A stretch of 60,000 nucleotides of DNA from Polytrichum commune (taxonomy: Eukaryota > Streptophyta > Polytrichopsida > Polytrichales > Polytrichaceae): NCBI GenBank assembly GCA_950295325.1, contig OX485809.1, positions 28,398,001 to 28,458,000 on the forward strand, read 5' to 3'. Made by a program: the position numbers and the translations under genes. The stretch's first letter is position 1; every line of letters starts with the position of its first letter. The notes under the pieces are model-generated. The model saw only the letters and a list, made by a program, of their open reading frames with translations. It had not been told where the DNA came from and ran no database searches. Positions 22,341 through 33,893 of the stretch are shown piece by piece.

Positions 22341-22975
22341 GGCAAAGGCTTTTTCAGTTCTTGACTGCAGCATTGAGGAGTCATAGGAGCCGTGGGTTCA
22401 CACGGGTCCCCAAGCAGTTGTGTATTGTAGTTTTGACCAAGTTTTTGCAAGTGTTTGATATTTGACATGCAAAAACTCGCACAAAAATGAAGTGCACGTC
22501 AATTGACACGCACGCTTTAGGTTTTAAGACGTAGTGTGATGTGTGAGGGTAAAAATCACACGTCGATTGATACTTTACAAATTGAAATGACATGTACCAC
22601 TAGGTATGTGATATTGAGGTGACATATTAGAAGAAAATGTAGATGTCAATTGAAATTGTAGGGGCAAAGGCCTTTTTCAGTTCTTGACTGTAGCATTGAG
22701 GAGTCATAGGAGCCGTCGGTTCACATGGGTCCCAAGCGGTGTGTAGTTTTGACCAAGTTTTGGCAAGTTTTTGATATTTGACACCCAAAAACTCGCACAA
22801 AAATGAAACGCATGTCAATTGACACGCACGGTGTAGGTTTTAACATGTACTGTGACTTGTGAAGGAAAAAACCACACGTCAATTGACACTTTACAAATTG
22901 AAATGACACGTGCTACTAGGCATGTGACAGTGAGGTGATATTTTAGAAGAAAATGTAGATGTCAATTGACATTCA
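22341..22975. repeat. 322 bp tandem duplication
   Basis: Unit 1 (22,341-22,662) and unit 2 (22,663-22,975) share most of their length, starting at GGCAAAGG-CTTTTTCAGTTC and including 'gaggagtcataggagccgt' and 'cccaaaaactcgcacaaaaa'. The palindrome TGTCAATTGACA or close variants recurs several times. Both units are non-coding; minus-strand ORFs of 62-92 codons fall in corresponding places but differ in frame. Confidence 0.75.
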
Positions 22976-23514
22976 TTTTTGTTTTTTGACAACGTCACGT
23001 GACACTTTGGATTTGAAGTTGAACATCAAATGAAAATTTTCAAACATACACACTGGTCCCAAGTTCGAAGTCCCAAGTGATTTGAGGTCAATCCGTCCAA
23101 TCTCGGTTGTTGAGAGCATGGAAGGTTGGGACTTACCACTTCACACGGGGTCCCAACTATGACATGGATGTCTACATTGCAACAATTTTCGGAGGTGAGG
23201 CTTGGGACTTATGTTGAGAGTTGGGTCGAGCAAGAAGGTAGACCTAGATGTCAACACAAATCATGTATTTTTTTAAATTTTTTTTAAATTTTTTTTGCTT
23301 GCGTAAAATAATCAAGATTCGACTTTAATGAATATAAACCATGTTGATTGAGGTTCAATCAACAAAAGTTGGGACTTTGCCTCCATGTTGGGACTTGCTA
23401 ACATGAGTGGGACTTGGAAATCCATGCGAACCAGGCCTACGTTTCTAACCATGCCGCATACATATTACACCAATTATCCCAATGACTACATGTTACTATT
23501 CAAAGACAACTACT

Positions 23515-23990
23515 GTAGTACACCGTTTATGGTGTTTAGTGTCACGTACATTATTTGCGAAGGCCTTACAACTAGATGCCTAGAGGTTTCAAAGTGTCAC
23601 GCCCGTAAATTGCAAATATGATTTCATTTGTCAATGTAAGTAACTCTTTAAAGTGGAAATAATATATACAATATGACATTTAGCATAGCACATTGGGATA
23701 CTTGAGATGATGTTTTGCGTTCTAGTATGCAAGAGGAAGATATTCTTGAGCATACTAATGGCATGTGTCATTTCTGTACACTTTTAGTCAACCTGTAAAC
23801 TAATGTGTAACATAGACATACACCTCAATACATTATTGAACATACTCATGCCAAGATATTAGTAGATGCACTTGAATGCCAAGTGTTATGAAGTGACACT
23901 AATGGTGAAACCTAACATACACCTCAAAATAGGGTAAGTGACACTATTATGAACATGACACTCAATACCATGAACATTGTACCACTAAGT
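23515..23990 (+). mobile_element. inverted-repeat element, family B, copy 2
   Basis: The left end GTAGTACACCGTTTATGGTG and inverted right end GTACAATGTTCATGGTATTG make imperfect terminal repeats with the extension 'agtgtcacgtac'. The interior matches the reverse complement of 569-1,080. Length about 476 bp, non-coding. Confidence 0.6.
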
Positions 23991-24179
23991 GTACTATGTT
24001 ATTGTCCAAGAAAGTAGAGTGCGTAAATTAAATCTATCTATGTACTCCTCCTTACCCTGGTAAAATGTGGAGGAAGATCTTTACTTTTTAATTTAGATAT
24101 TTGGTGGTGGGGGGGTTGTATTTCACTACTATTGATGCACTTTATCAACCTACTTAGCATTTTAGGACGAGAAAAATTG

Positions 24180-24216
24180 TTGCATATGAGCATACCTCTC
24201 ATTCATCCAACACCAA
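24180..24216. repeat. single end of family H
   Basis: Contains 'catatgagcatacctctcat' followed by TCATCCAA, the family H terminus. No partner end was found within 300 bp. Confidence 0.45.
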
Positions 24217-24689
24217 GACTTGAACCCTATCAAGGTAACTTGATTGAATAGGTACACTATTTTGTCTAATTAATGTGGGTCACCATTCAAAATTACGTGT
24301 GGCTATAATTTTGTATTGACATTGTCATTTTTTACCAACTATTATATAGCATACTCTTCAATGTGCGTATTAACTACACTAAGTATCCTATTTAGTGTCA
24401 CCAATTCTAATTGTCTTGCTCAATACCGATTGTAAACTATGGTACAATGTCACCAACACTAAATGTTAACCGAACATTATTTGTCATTCCTTGTAAAGTT
24501 TTTGAGGGATTGTAGATTTACATGTGCAATTAGTATTACTTACTAAGTGGTTTTTCATCCAACTTTCAATCATCCATGGCATGAGAAAGTAGGGCCTTGG
24601 CTAATGGATGAACTCATCCATCATTCATGATAATATTTGTTCACTTATTGATAAGAAGTGTCATCCAAAAATTACCATAGTGACATATA

Positions 24690-24830
24690 ATATCATATAA
24701 CACTAAATATCATATGATATTTAGTGTACTTATGCTATTTGGGTTAAAAAATGATACTCTCAGTCAAATGTAGAGCAATACATAACTCTAAATGGTAACC
24801 CACACTAATTAGACAAAATAGTGTAGTTGA
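24690..24830. mobile_element. family M-like inverted-repeat element
   Basis: A palindrome of ATATTTAGTGT / ACACTAAATAT type at the left, and 'aactctaaatggtaaccca' followed by 'cactaatta...atagtgtag' at the right, match the family M termini in inverse arrangement. The ends are more diverged than at 4.8 kb. Confidence 0.4.
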
Positions 24831-25599
24831 TTGAATTTCCAAAGCTTTCAATTCTGCATGTTGGCTTATACTATCTATAATGTATTGGTTGAATATTCAT
24901 ATGTGCTCACCAACTTGGGAGTCGTGGTATGGGCATAGTGTCTATGTAAACTTACCCATTGTAGATGACGAGGCTCTAGTTGCAAAAATTCATAGTAGCC
25001 GGGCATACTCACGGGGTTGAGGAAGCATGACTATTGGTGTTGGCTGGTCATTCGCATCATTCTCCTTCATAGGCTCTTCATTCAAATCTAAACCCAAATG
25101 GACTTCTTGCCCATCTCACCACCAAAACTCTACCTTGAAATTGTCCCCACCTTTGATGTTACCAAACTTTGTTTCAATAAATGGCATCTGGATGAACAAA
25201 AAGTAAGTTAGGATGGCAATTCTTGTAAACTTATTCATACATAATGTCACTAGAAAATTTATTACATTGACATAAAATACCATATGACACTAAATACAAT
25301 ATTTAGTGTAGTGTCTTGAGGCGAGCATTGGCCGAAATGCCACCATGGATATTGTGGGTGAAGCAATGCTAGGATTGGTTGGGGCGGGGGCGGGGAACTT
25401 ACTTGCATTGTTATTTTGGGTGCTACCAAATGATAACGACTTGCGATTCCCATATTCAGCAAGCAACGTGGGTAACCGCCAAACTAAGGATTGCCATTAT
25501 CTTAATAAGGATTGATTGCCTCTTTGTTGTCCATTGCCTCAAAGAAAATTGGTAGGGATTGAGGTGTTGAAATCAAAGAAATTAAAGAAAGAAAGCAAT

Positions 25600-25630
25600 G
25601 ATCATTGAGAGAGAGAGAGAGAGAGAGAGG
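25600..25630. repeat. (GA)n microsatellite
   Basis: About 14 GA units, with one interruption. Confidence 0.75.
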
Positions 25631-26104
25631 AGAGATCTTAAAAACTAGGATTTTTGAGATTGACTAGGTTGCAAATTTGGTCAGAGTTTCAATTGGCAAT
25701 GCATAGCTCAATCCTCTCCATTTCATTTTTATTTTTTATTTTTTATTTTTTTGTTTTTGTTTTTCGGTGAATGATAATAGATTATGATGTGAGCGGCAAG
25801 AACTCTTGAATCGACCATGTCATTGGTGACGATGACTTTGCCTCACTTGTTGCTTGAAGCTTTATGTGACAAAGTACTTAATGTTAGTGATGCATTTGTA
25901 TGTGGGCTTTTCTTTCCTAAAATATTTACCAAGGGGGTGTGCCATATTTATAGAGCGCCCAAATAAATAAGTACCCATGTACCAATACAAATGGGAGGGC
26001 CTACGTATTTAGTCCAACAAATGTGCACTTCCTATAACCATAACCAAATCAAGAGTATATGAAAAAAAAAAACCAAATGACACCCACATATCTTACCTAA
26101 ACCT

Positions 26105-26244
26105 CTATCAACATACGAGCCCTAGGTAATCGTCATGCATTGGTGGAAGAAATGTGTAAACAAATTGTGGTAAATATCAACATACAAGCCCTAGGTAATC
26201 GTCATGCATCGGTGGAAGAAATGTGTAAACAAATTGTGGTAAAT
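26105..26244. repeat. 70 bp tandem duplication
   Basis: Two near-identical 70 bp units, starting TATCAACATAC(G/A)AGCCC, sit directly before the 150 bp array. The second unit runs into the first monomer of that array at 'caaattgtggtaaatatgta'. Confidence 0.75.
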
Positions 26245-27130
26245 ATGTAGGTTTCCTAGCGACACAAAACATCTATCCATTGAGTGATGCAAAACAATTG
26301 CCCATGACTCCTATGCTTGTAGTGAACTGAGTCGAGACATTTCATATTCCACCATTGTGGTGGTCAACATGTTTTGCAGAACGATTGTGACAAATATATA
26401 AGTTTCCCAGTGACACAAAACATCTATCCATTGAGTGATGCAGAACAATTACCCATGACTCACATGCTTGTAATGAACCGAGTCGAGGCATTTCGTATTC
26501 CATCATTGTGATGGCCAATATGTTTGCAAAACGATTGTGGTAAATATGTCAGTTTCCTAGTGACACAAGACATCTATCCATTGAGTGATGCAAAACAATT
26601 GCCCATGACTCCTATGCTTGTAGTGAACTAAGTCGAGACATTTCGTATTCCACCATTGAGGTGGTCAACATGTTTGCAGAACGATTGTGACAAATACATA
26701 AGTTTCCTAGTGACACAAAACATCTACCCATTGAGTGATGCAGAACAATTACCCATGACTCACATGCTTGTAATGAACCGAGTCGAGGCATTTCGTATTC
26801 CATCATTGTGATGGCCAATATGTTTGCAAAACGATTGTGGTAAATATGTCAGTTTCCTAGTGACACAAGACATCTATCCATTGAGTGATGCAAAACAATT
26901 GCCCATGACTCCTATGCTTGTAGTGAACTAAGTCGAGACATTTCGTATTCCACCATTGAGGTGGTCAACATGTTTGCAGAACGATTGTGACAAATACATA
27001 AGTTTCCTAGTGACACAAAACATCTACCCATTGAGTGATGCAGAACAATTACCCATGACTCACATGCTTGTAATGAACCGAGTTGAGACATTTCGTATTC
27101 CATCATTGTGGTGGCCAATATGTTTGCAAA
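26232..27130. repeat. 150 bp tandem array with a 300 bp higher-order unit
   Basis: Monomers start at the ATTGTG(G/A) box near 26,232, 26,382, 26,532, 26,682, 26,832 and 26,982, an exact 150 bp spacing. Types alternate: one has 'gattgtggtaaatatgtcag', the other 'gattgtgacaaatacataag'. The 300 bp dimers 26,531-26,830 and 26,831-27,130 are almost identical, the outer monomers less so. 150 is a multiple of 3, so a frame can stay in register: the minus-strand frame gives repeated MVEYEMSRLSSLQA with one stop per monomer. It is a satellite-like array rather than a gene. Confidence 0.85.
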
Positions 27131-27461
27131 AGTTTACTTCCCGGTGGTCCCAAGTAAGATGTGTGTAGGCCGGGGGTTGGTGGAGTGGTAGGAGAGCATA
27201 TATACCAAATAATTCCATCATACGTGAACAAAATGAAAGGGTCGCATGATTGGAATGGAGCCCCGCCCCGAGAGCCACTAACCTAGCTCCCGTTTTGGAG
27301 GAACTGATGTTGGCAAGAGTCTCATGGCAAAGAATGTTCAAGGCAAAAAGACAAAGGTTGGCCAGCACCCTAATTATTAACCTGAGGCTCCAAATTATGT
27401 AGCACACGTGAACGATAATTTAGTTGAAGCAGTCAAAAGGGGAATAATAGTGACGTATGCA

Positions 27462-28357
27462 GGTGTTCTTCTCCAACTTCTACGGACCAGATGCACATGG
27501 TGGAACTCGTGTTGCAATAGGAACCCTACGATCAAGCGGAAACAAAAGAACGTATCTCTATCTTGATTTGATTATGGTTATCGGAAGTGCATGTTTCTTG
27601 GTTCTGTAATCTACTACTTAGGCCCTCCCTATTGTGTATACTGTTGCTGCGTGTGGAGTAATTTATAAAATATGAAGTTGTAGTCCAATCTCTTTTGAAA
27701 CATTTATTCTTTATGCTCACTTAATCACACACTACTCAAATACAGGTGCTTGGTTAAGAAAAACCAACCAAATTATTAAAGAGGTTAGTCTTGCATGCAA
27801 CTTGGTGCTTTGATCAATCAACGTCGCCATGAATTCAATCTCCATGCCACCTTGACTCATTTTGGTGATGCTTTATGTAAAAAGTGGGATTTTTTTACAT
27901 GTAAAGTGTTCACATGTGGTTGTTCAATTTCACAATGGAGTGACCTCCCCGTGGGGTGTTATTCTCCAACTTCTACAGACTTGAGTCACATGATGAAACT
28001 CGTGTTGCATTAGGAACTCTATGATCAAGCAGAAACAAAAGAACATATCTATCTTGATTTGATTATGGTTATCGGAAGTGCACGTTTCTTGATTCTCTAA
28101 CTTAATACTTAGACCCTCCCTACTGCGTTTACCTGTTGCGTGTGGAGTAATTATAAAATCTGAAATTGTAGTCCAATCTCTTTTAAAACATATATATTTT
28201 ATGACATTTATTCTTTATCCTCACTCAATCACACACGACTCAAATAAAGGTGCTTAATTAAGAAACGTAACTAAATTATTAAAGAAGTTAGTCTTGCATG
28301 CAACTTGGTGCTCTGATCAATCAACGTATACATGAATTCAATCTCCATGCCACCTTT
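27462..28357. repeat. about 505 bp tandem duplication carrying two family K elements
   Basis: Two units share 'ttctccaacttctac', 'aactcgtgttgca', 'gattatggttatcggaagtg', 'cttgcatgcaacttggtgct' and 'aattcaatctccatgccacc' in order. In each, the first roughly 320 bp is a copy of family K (compare 39,779-40,122) and the last roughly 80 bp is flank. Both lost the outermost terminal repeat. A 101 bp right end of family I (27,853-27,953) is lodged between the units. Confidence 0.65.
27853..27953. mobile_element. family I right-end fragment
   Basis: About 100 bp nearly identical to the right ends at 20,518-20,618 and 30,213-30,316 ('cattttggtgatgctttatg', 'ggagtgacctccccgtg'). The left 320 bp of the element is absent. 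Confidence 0.7.
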
Positions 28358-29509
28358 TAAGAGGTACAAATGTCCCAACCAATCACATGATGACATGTGA
28401 GATATATAGGGGGTGGGGGAGTTTACTTTATGCTCAATTTGATCAGCATGTAGGGTAATGTTCTCTCTTAGACACCAAAAATGATTCTACATCACATGTG
28501 CATAGTAGATTATTGCATGCGTTAGCCACGTCCAATAATTTAATTTCTATATGATTGTCTAGCATCTACACAACTTACCCATGTTGACCCTCGATATCTA
28601 CCAACATCTCCTTAACACAATACTATATATAGAAAGTGGCCTCGGTGGAGAAATTCATGACATCATCCATGCAACACTTCCGACTTAAAAAGAGAGGTCT
28701 AAATTTGAGGGTCGGCTCCCACAATAATTCTCCGGTAATTATCGAGTGGCAACTACATTAATTCAACAACAATCTTGCAAAAAGTGGTTGGGTCCCACAA
28801 GCAAATGAATTATGTATACGGACGTTCATCCATCCATCTTGTGTTCATTGGCCGATCAAATAAGTTGGTTAAATCACGAGCCTTGAACTTTCTTTCCCTC
28901 CCTAGCTATTCATGGGCTCGTGGGTGTTGTAGCATGGAGGAATGATCGACAATTATTATGGAGAAGGAGCCTTTGGATCTTTGTGGCCCGGATTCAAGGA
29001 CCTCATGCATGTACAATATGATTTTATAAGGAGTGCTTGTATACTATATTTCCGTATAATTGTTGAAGTTGTGAATAGGAACAAAAAGACGCTCCAAAAG
29101 TTCCAGTGAGGGTGTAGGCCCTATGGCACCCAAAACTTGGGGTGGAGTATTGTTTTTAGACAAGCCTATTATGGTGATTTCTAGGAGGATTGGTCTATTA
29201 CGATGTGTTGTAAATCTAAAGATAAATAAATCATAAATAAAAAATCATAAAACAAATGATTTGAAAATCATGTACATATTCAATGTTTTAAGAAATAAGA
29301 TGGAGGTGATTGGAACTCAAATTAGGATAAAGTTTCATAGTAAACATGTGAGATCTTCTTTAGTAGTTTTATAGGTATGGCTTAAATGGTTAGTGATAAG
29401 CATTATTTCAGATGGATATTTTTATGAGAAGAAAATTGCCGCATGTCTTATTCCCGTTGGTTGGGACCTTACAAATCCTAATGTGGAAATTTCAGCATTT
29501 AAACTGTCC
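28358..29509. other. intergenic, nothing recognised
   Basis: AT-rich, without ORFs longer than about 80 codons, repeats or RNA signatures that I can support. Confidence 0.35.
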
Positions 29510-30316
29510 CACGGGGAGGTCACTCCATTGTCAAGTTGAACACCACGCGCATACAGAGTTTGCTACCCTTATATTACATGCCATAGATAATTTTAAAATT
29601 TATGATAATTTTTCTACATACCGTACCTGCATGGCCAATTCGGCACTTAAGTGCTGAATAATTATTTTAATTATTGCAAGGTCCTTCTGCAGTTACAACA
29701 ATATTTTAATCATTATTCGACACCCATGAACAGTATTAACAGAAATTTCGGTATTATAAATGTAGTTTTTTTTATTTATGTTACATTCATCCCTCCTCTT
29801 AATGCTTTAAGCTCAAAAATACTGTGATTTTTGTAGACAATATGTTTTCATGAAATAGTTCACAGTCTGAGGATGAAATAGTTTCGGCAATTCATCCATG
29901 AATTTCATCAACTTTGGGCAGTGAGGCCTTGTATTTATCACATATTTCGGCACCTCACAAAATGACTTATTTTCTACTGAACTGGCCATGCAGGTACGGT
30001 ATACATAACCATTATTAGTATCTTTTGTATATATTTTTTTGAAATTTTTAGTCATCTTCATTTTTTGTAGTAATCGTTCTAGTTCAATTCAGCGTCATTC
30101 TAGTTAGAAACGGTATGTTTTATAAAAAAACAAATCATCAAATTTAGTTACCAATTTTTATGATATAATAGGTACTGTGTATATTTACTCATGAAAAAAA
30201 AATGATAAAAGTTTGACTCATTTTGGTGATGATGCTTTATGTAAAAAGTAGGATTTTGTACATGTAAAGTGTTCGCACGTGGTTGTTCAACTTTACAATG
30301 GAGTGACCTCCCCGTG
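29510..30316. mobile_element. inverted-repeat element, family I, copy 2, with a nested insertion
   Basis: The ends CACGGGGAGGTCACTCCATT and inverted CACGGGGAGGTCACTCCATT (right) are perfect over at least 20 bp. The flanks AACTGTCC (29,502-29,509) and AATTGTCC (30,317-30,324) are an 8 bp duplication with one mismatch. Removing the nested 379 bp element plus one TA leaves 426 bp, matching the 424 bp copy at 20.2 kb. The CA-GGG termini and 8 bp flank favour a hAT-type element. Confidence 0.75.
29621..29999. mobile_element. 379 bp TA-flanked miniature element nested in family I
   Basis: The ends CCGTACCTGCATGGCCA (left) and the exact inverse on the right give a 17 bp perfect inverted repeat. TA flanks both sides (29,619-29,620 and 30,000-30,001). 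The sister copy at about 20,297-20,310 preserves the uninterrupted site ('tctaca-ggtacataacc'). A TA duplication is typical of Tc1/mariner-type elements, but family membership is inferred from that alone. Confidence 0.8.
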
Positions 30317-31480
30317 AATTGTCCCCCTCCATGGTATTTTGCTCCGCATCTTTTGTTTTAATGGCAAAGTTGGCACTACAACCATATGAATGTAGTGGCA
30401 CCTTAGTTTTTTGGCTTTTAATAGGGTCATTGGGGAATCTCCAAACCTAGATATCTTGTAGATTTGAGGATCCCATAGTGACAAGAACTCAACACCAATA
30501 ATCCCATATGGTTGTGAGATTGATGGTGCTAAAATCAACACCTTACCCAAAACCAACAACCTATCAAAATCTTGTGCAATAAGTACACATTGATTATGAG
30601 AATGTCGGCCACCTTACATTAGGTTCCCATGTTGATTCTGAGTTCATCTATACTAAACTTGCGAACCCTTATGCATTTGGCATGCGGAATTCAAGTAAGA
30701 CAAGCTTTGGTGCATTGGAATCCCTTGTCAATTGCTAACAAGAATCCGAACTTCAACTTCTAAATTGATGATACTATCTAATGCTTAGCGCTCAAAGTGA
30801 TGGTTTGAAGACCATCTACATTGATGTGGGGAAGGGTGATGCCCAACAATTGCATTGGGCATGGTGATGAAATAAGGGGTTGTTTACACAAAGTTCTCCC
30901 GTGTCAGTTGGTCATTTTCCACGGTCACACTTCATGGTCACATGTCCATGGTTAGATTTATGGATGAACACCAATTTAAAGCCTTTAGGTGTAAAGAAAA
31001 CGTGGACCAAGAGGAGTAACCATGCACTAAAGAGTGGTGGATGTGTTTGTTTGGGAATTTTGTTTTCTTCATGTTTTACCTTCTCCCCTTCTTCTCCCCT
31101 TCTTTCCTCTATGTTAACATTTGCCCCAAAAAATACATTAAAATGTATTAAAACGACATTTCTTTGCCATGGTCTTTGCAACGCGAAAACCTCTTTTGCC
31201 ACTCTCATCGCGGAACCCATTGGACTATGACAGAGTGGATGATAATGTAGGCCTAAAGACATGCCTTTGGGTTACCTCAAGCCTCATGGCCCCTTCGAGA
31301 TCTTTTCCTTGATGTACATACAATCCTACCTCTTTAATACGACACCCATTAATACGACACCCTCAACACAATGGCTTGATCGTACAAGGAGCTCCTCAAC
31401 TTGGGGACACCAATCACCAAAATTGAAGAATTCTGAACTCCCCGCCGAGCATCCCCGGGGTACATCAACGCCTTCACCCA
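30317..31480. other. intergenic, opposing ORFs of unknown status
   Basis: At 30,880-31,262 a plus ORF and a minus ORF, each 116 codons, overlap almost entirely. Neither shows a domain, signal peptide or homologous copy. Both are likely chance frames. Confidence 0.35.
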
Positions 31481-32035
31481 CATGAGAAGCCAGGTGCGGT
31501 CCCTGGACGCCACCTTCATTTCACACAACCTCCAAGACATGAATAGATGAAAAAAAACACCGGGATATCCGAGGGCTTCCACATCACTATTCGCTTCGAG
31601 ACCGGATTGAAAAGGCATCATGAGCAAAGGCGATGCCCGGAGCACGTGTGCCTTGACCGTCTACATGAGAAGCCAGATGCGGTCCCTGGGACACCACCTT
31701 CATTTCACACAACCTCCAAGACGTGAAAAGATGAAACAAAACACCGGGATATCCGGGGGCTTCCACATCACTATTCGCTTCGAGACCGGATTGAAAAGGC
31801 ATCATGAGCAAAGGCGATGCCCGGAGCACGTGTGCCTTGACCGTCTACATGAGAAGGCCAGATGCGGTCCCCGGGACACCACCTTCATTTCACACAACCT
31901 CCAAGACGCGAAAAGATGAAACAAAACACCGGGATATCCGGGGGCTTCCACATCACTATTCGCTTCGACACCGGAGTGAACATGCATCATAAGCAAAGGC
32001 GATGCCCGAAGCACGTGTGCCTTGACCGTCTACAC
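31481..32035. repeat. 183 bp tandem array, three units
   Basis: Units begin at CATGAGAAG(G)CCAG near 31,481, 31,664 and 31,848, and the array ends near 32,035. They are over 90% alike by eye. The period is 183 bp, then 184 bp from a single inserted G. Each includes 'ccgggatatccgggggcttc', 'cacatcactattcgcttcga' and 'agcacgtgtgccttgaccgt'. The array is clearly GC-richer than its surroundings. 183 is 61 codons, so several frames stay open across unit joins; these give the repeated ORFs of 62-99 codons. Confidence 0.85.
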
Positions 32036-33009
32036 AAGATGAACATACTTCTTGGTACGGATCCGGTGTAGCAACGATGGTGTAGTGATACATTTTCCGT
32101 GGGTTGTGGAAGGAGTCACGATCCATCACTGTTGTATGAATTGGGTGAGTTGCAAAACAAATTGGTGGTTGCTTGTGCTTCTACAAGTGCTTCTTCTCTG
32201 TCCATTGGTTGTGTAGGCGGTGCCAATGGCCACCTCAGGCGTCACAAATGGGTGTGTTGATGGATTTGTGTCACATTGTTTGAGGCTGGTTTCGGGCAGG
32301 TGTTCTGGGTTCATGTCTATTCCAACATAGCGGCTTTCAGAGTTGCCAATTGTTGTGTACTTGAACTGGGTTTGTGTGTGGTCTGCTCCATTGTGCCTTC
32401 TCTTGAAGTTGGCTGCTTGTGTTCTCCTGTAGACGCGCGTTTTTTTGTTGGTAATTTGCATCTTCTCTTGGCTTGTCTTCACCGTGCTCCTGCTGATTTG
32501 CAGCGGTTGGATCATGCCTGTGCTCTTGCTTAGTCTCGATCTTGTGGGCTTCGTCGCGTTCGCTCATTGTTGGATGTGGCAGAGTTTTGGAAAATGCATT
32601 GTTCAATGCATTCTGAAAGAACGAACTCCCTTCCCTGGAGAAAAAAAGTAAACTTAGAGCGGGCTGACACGTGCTATGTGTTGTGCAAGTAGTCTAGTCT
32701 AATCTCGCGTCATTTTGGAGTCCATTTTAAGATCGAAAACCTGGCATATACCTCCCCTCTCAGATGAAGGTTTTAAAAAAGAGAGGCCCACATGCCTTCG
32801 TGCTGAAGGCATAAATTTGAGAAGCTACAGCTTGTCGTCCCTGATCACGAACTTGTCATTCAACTTGTAATTGAAGAATGGCACCGTTGATCAGACCCTT
32901 GTCCTTGGGGACAAAGTTAGAGTAGTCCAGAAAGCTTGTTACTTACTACAATCCCCATGGAGAAAAAACTATTCTGACAACTGGAATTATTTGGGCTTAA
33001 GGTGTCTGA
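32036..33009. other. intergenic, overlapping ORFs without recognisable content
   Basis: A minus frame of 129 codons (32,515-32,126) and plus frames of 68-85 codons overlap. The minus frame is Thr/Gln/Asn-rich, the plus one Cys/Leu-rich. No domain or splice evidence, so no gene is called. Confidence 0.35.
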
Positions 33010-33508
33010 GGGCCGCTTCACACTATGGCCGTTCAAGTCGAGAGGCCGTGGGATTGAATGGCCAAACTTTGGTGAGAGTCCAAAGAAATGGGTTGAAAAT
33101 AGCCAATAAAATATAGGAATTGGAGTCTTCGGCCGGGTTTAGTGTGAAGCCTCTGAAGGCCAAGCCCAAAGTCCAAAGAAGGAAGGAGAATCCCACTTTA
33201 TTTCCTGCCCAAAACAACCCCTCCAATCTAACGGCCAAGATCTTGTTAGTTTTTTATGTGTTTTTTATGAAAAAAAATCGATAGCCTCTCGACCATAGGT
33301 TTTCATTCCTGTCCGACCCAAACCTCCTTCGAGAGAGTCTGTCGCCTTGGTAAAACAAATACTACCGTGCATGCATTTTGGAAAGCGATGGCCTTTGGAC
33401 TTTGGCTTCTAGTGTGAAGGGTCGAGAGGCCAAATTCTTGGATTCTTGCAATCTGATTGGTGGAAAATCGGCGGCCTCTCGACCTTCGGCCACAATGTGA
33501 AGCAACCC
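33010..33508. mobile_element. 499 bp inverted-repeat element resembling the Tourist-like group
   Basis: The left end GGGCCGCTTCACACTATGGC and inverted right end GGGTTGCTTCACATTGTGGC both continue to GTCGAGAGGCCG. The flanks TGA and TAA would fit a TNA-type 3 bp duplication with one change. The terminal layout GGGCCG-TTYACACT recalls the elements at 7.7 and 9.4 kb. Internal inverted blocks ('gaggcc', 'cttcggcc') repeat. Non-coding. Confidence 0.65.
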
Positions 33509-33509
33509 T

Positions 33510-33870
33510 AAGTGTTTATTCTGTCTGTTTTTCATGTTCTCCAACTTCTACCAATTAGATTTTACAAAATGAAACTTACATTGCACTAGGAAATCTATGA
33601 TCAAGCATAAGCAAAAATCAAATTTGAAAAATGGACTTCCCTTGATTTTGTTATGATTATCATAAGTACATGTGTTCTTGATTCTTGAATTGAATACAAA
33701 GATCCTCCCAATTTGTGTTGACCATTGAGTATGAAATAGTTAACATAATATGAAATCGACATAGTCCATTTTTTTAAAAGCATTTGTCTTTATGACATTT
33801 ATTCTGTGATCCTCACCATACTACACTGATTATCCCGATTAGTGTGTGTTACCATTTGGAGTTATCCAGT
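33510..33870. mobile_element. family K element, copy 3
   Basis: Shares with 39,779-40,122 the landmarks 'tttttcatgttctccaactt', 'aaatctatgatcaagca', 'cttgattttgttatga', 'gatcctcccaattt' and 'ttgaccattgagtatg'. The right end is replaced by a family M-like terminus ('cgattagtgtgtgttaccat'). Confidence 0.55.
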
Positions 33871-33893
33871 GCAATAATGTCTTACTCAAGAGT

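Noticed and set aside
26105-27130. CRISPR-like array
   Set aside because: Repeats are 70 and 150 bp head-to-tail without unique spacers, in a eukaryotic genome.
27165-27250. A-box-like GGTGGAGTGGTAGGAG, possible tRNA-derived SINE
   Set aside because: No convincing B box at the right distance and no second copy in the window.
26612-27407. ORFs of 68-115 codons repeated every 300 bp
   Set aside because: They are register effects of the 150 bp array; each monomer also carries a stop in the same frame.
30880-31262. Two 116-codon ORFs on opposite strands
   Set aside because: Mutual shadows with no domain, no homologous copy and no supporting splice signals.
32126-32651. Thr/Gln-rich minus ORF and Cys-rich plus ORFs
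   Set aside because: Opposite frames of the same DNA, biased composition, no domain.
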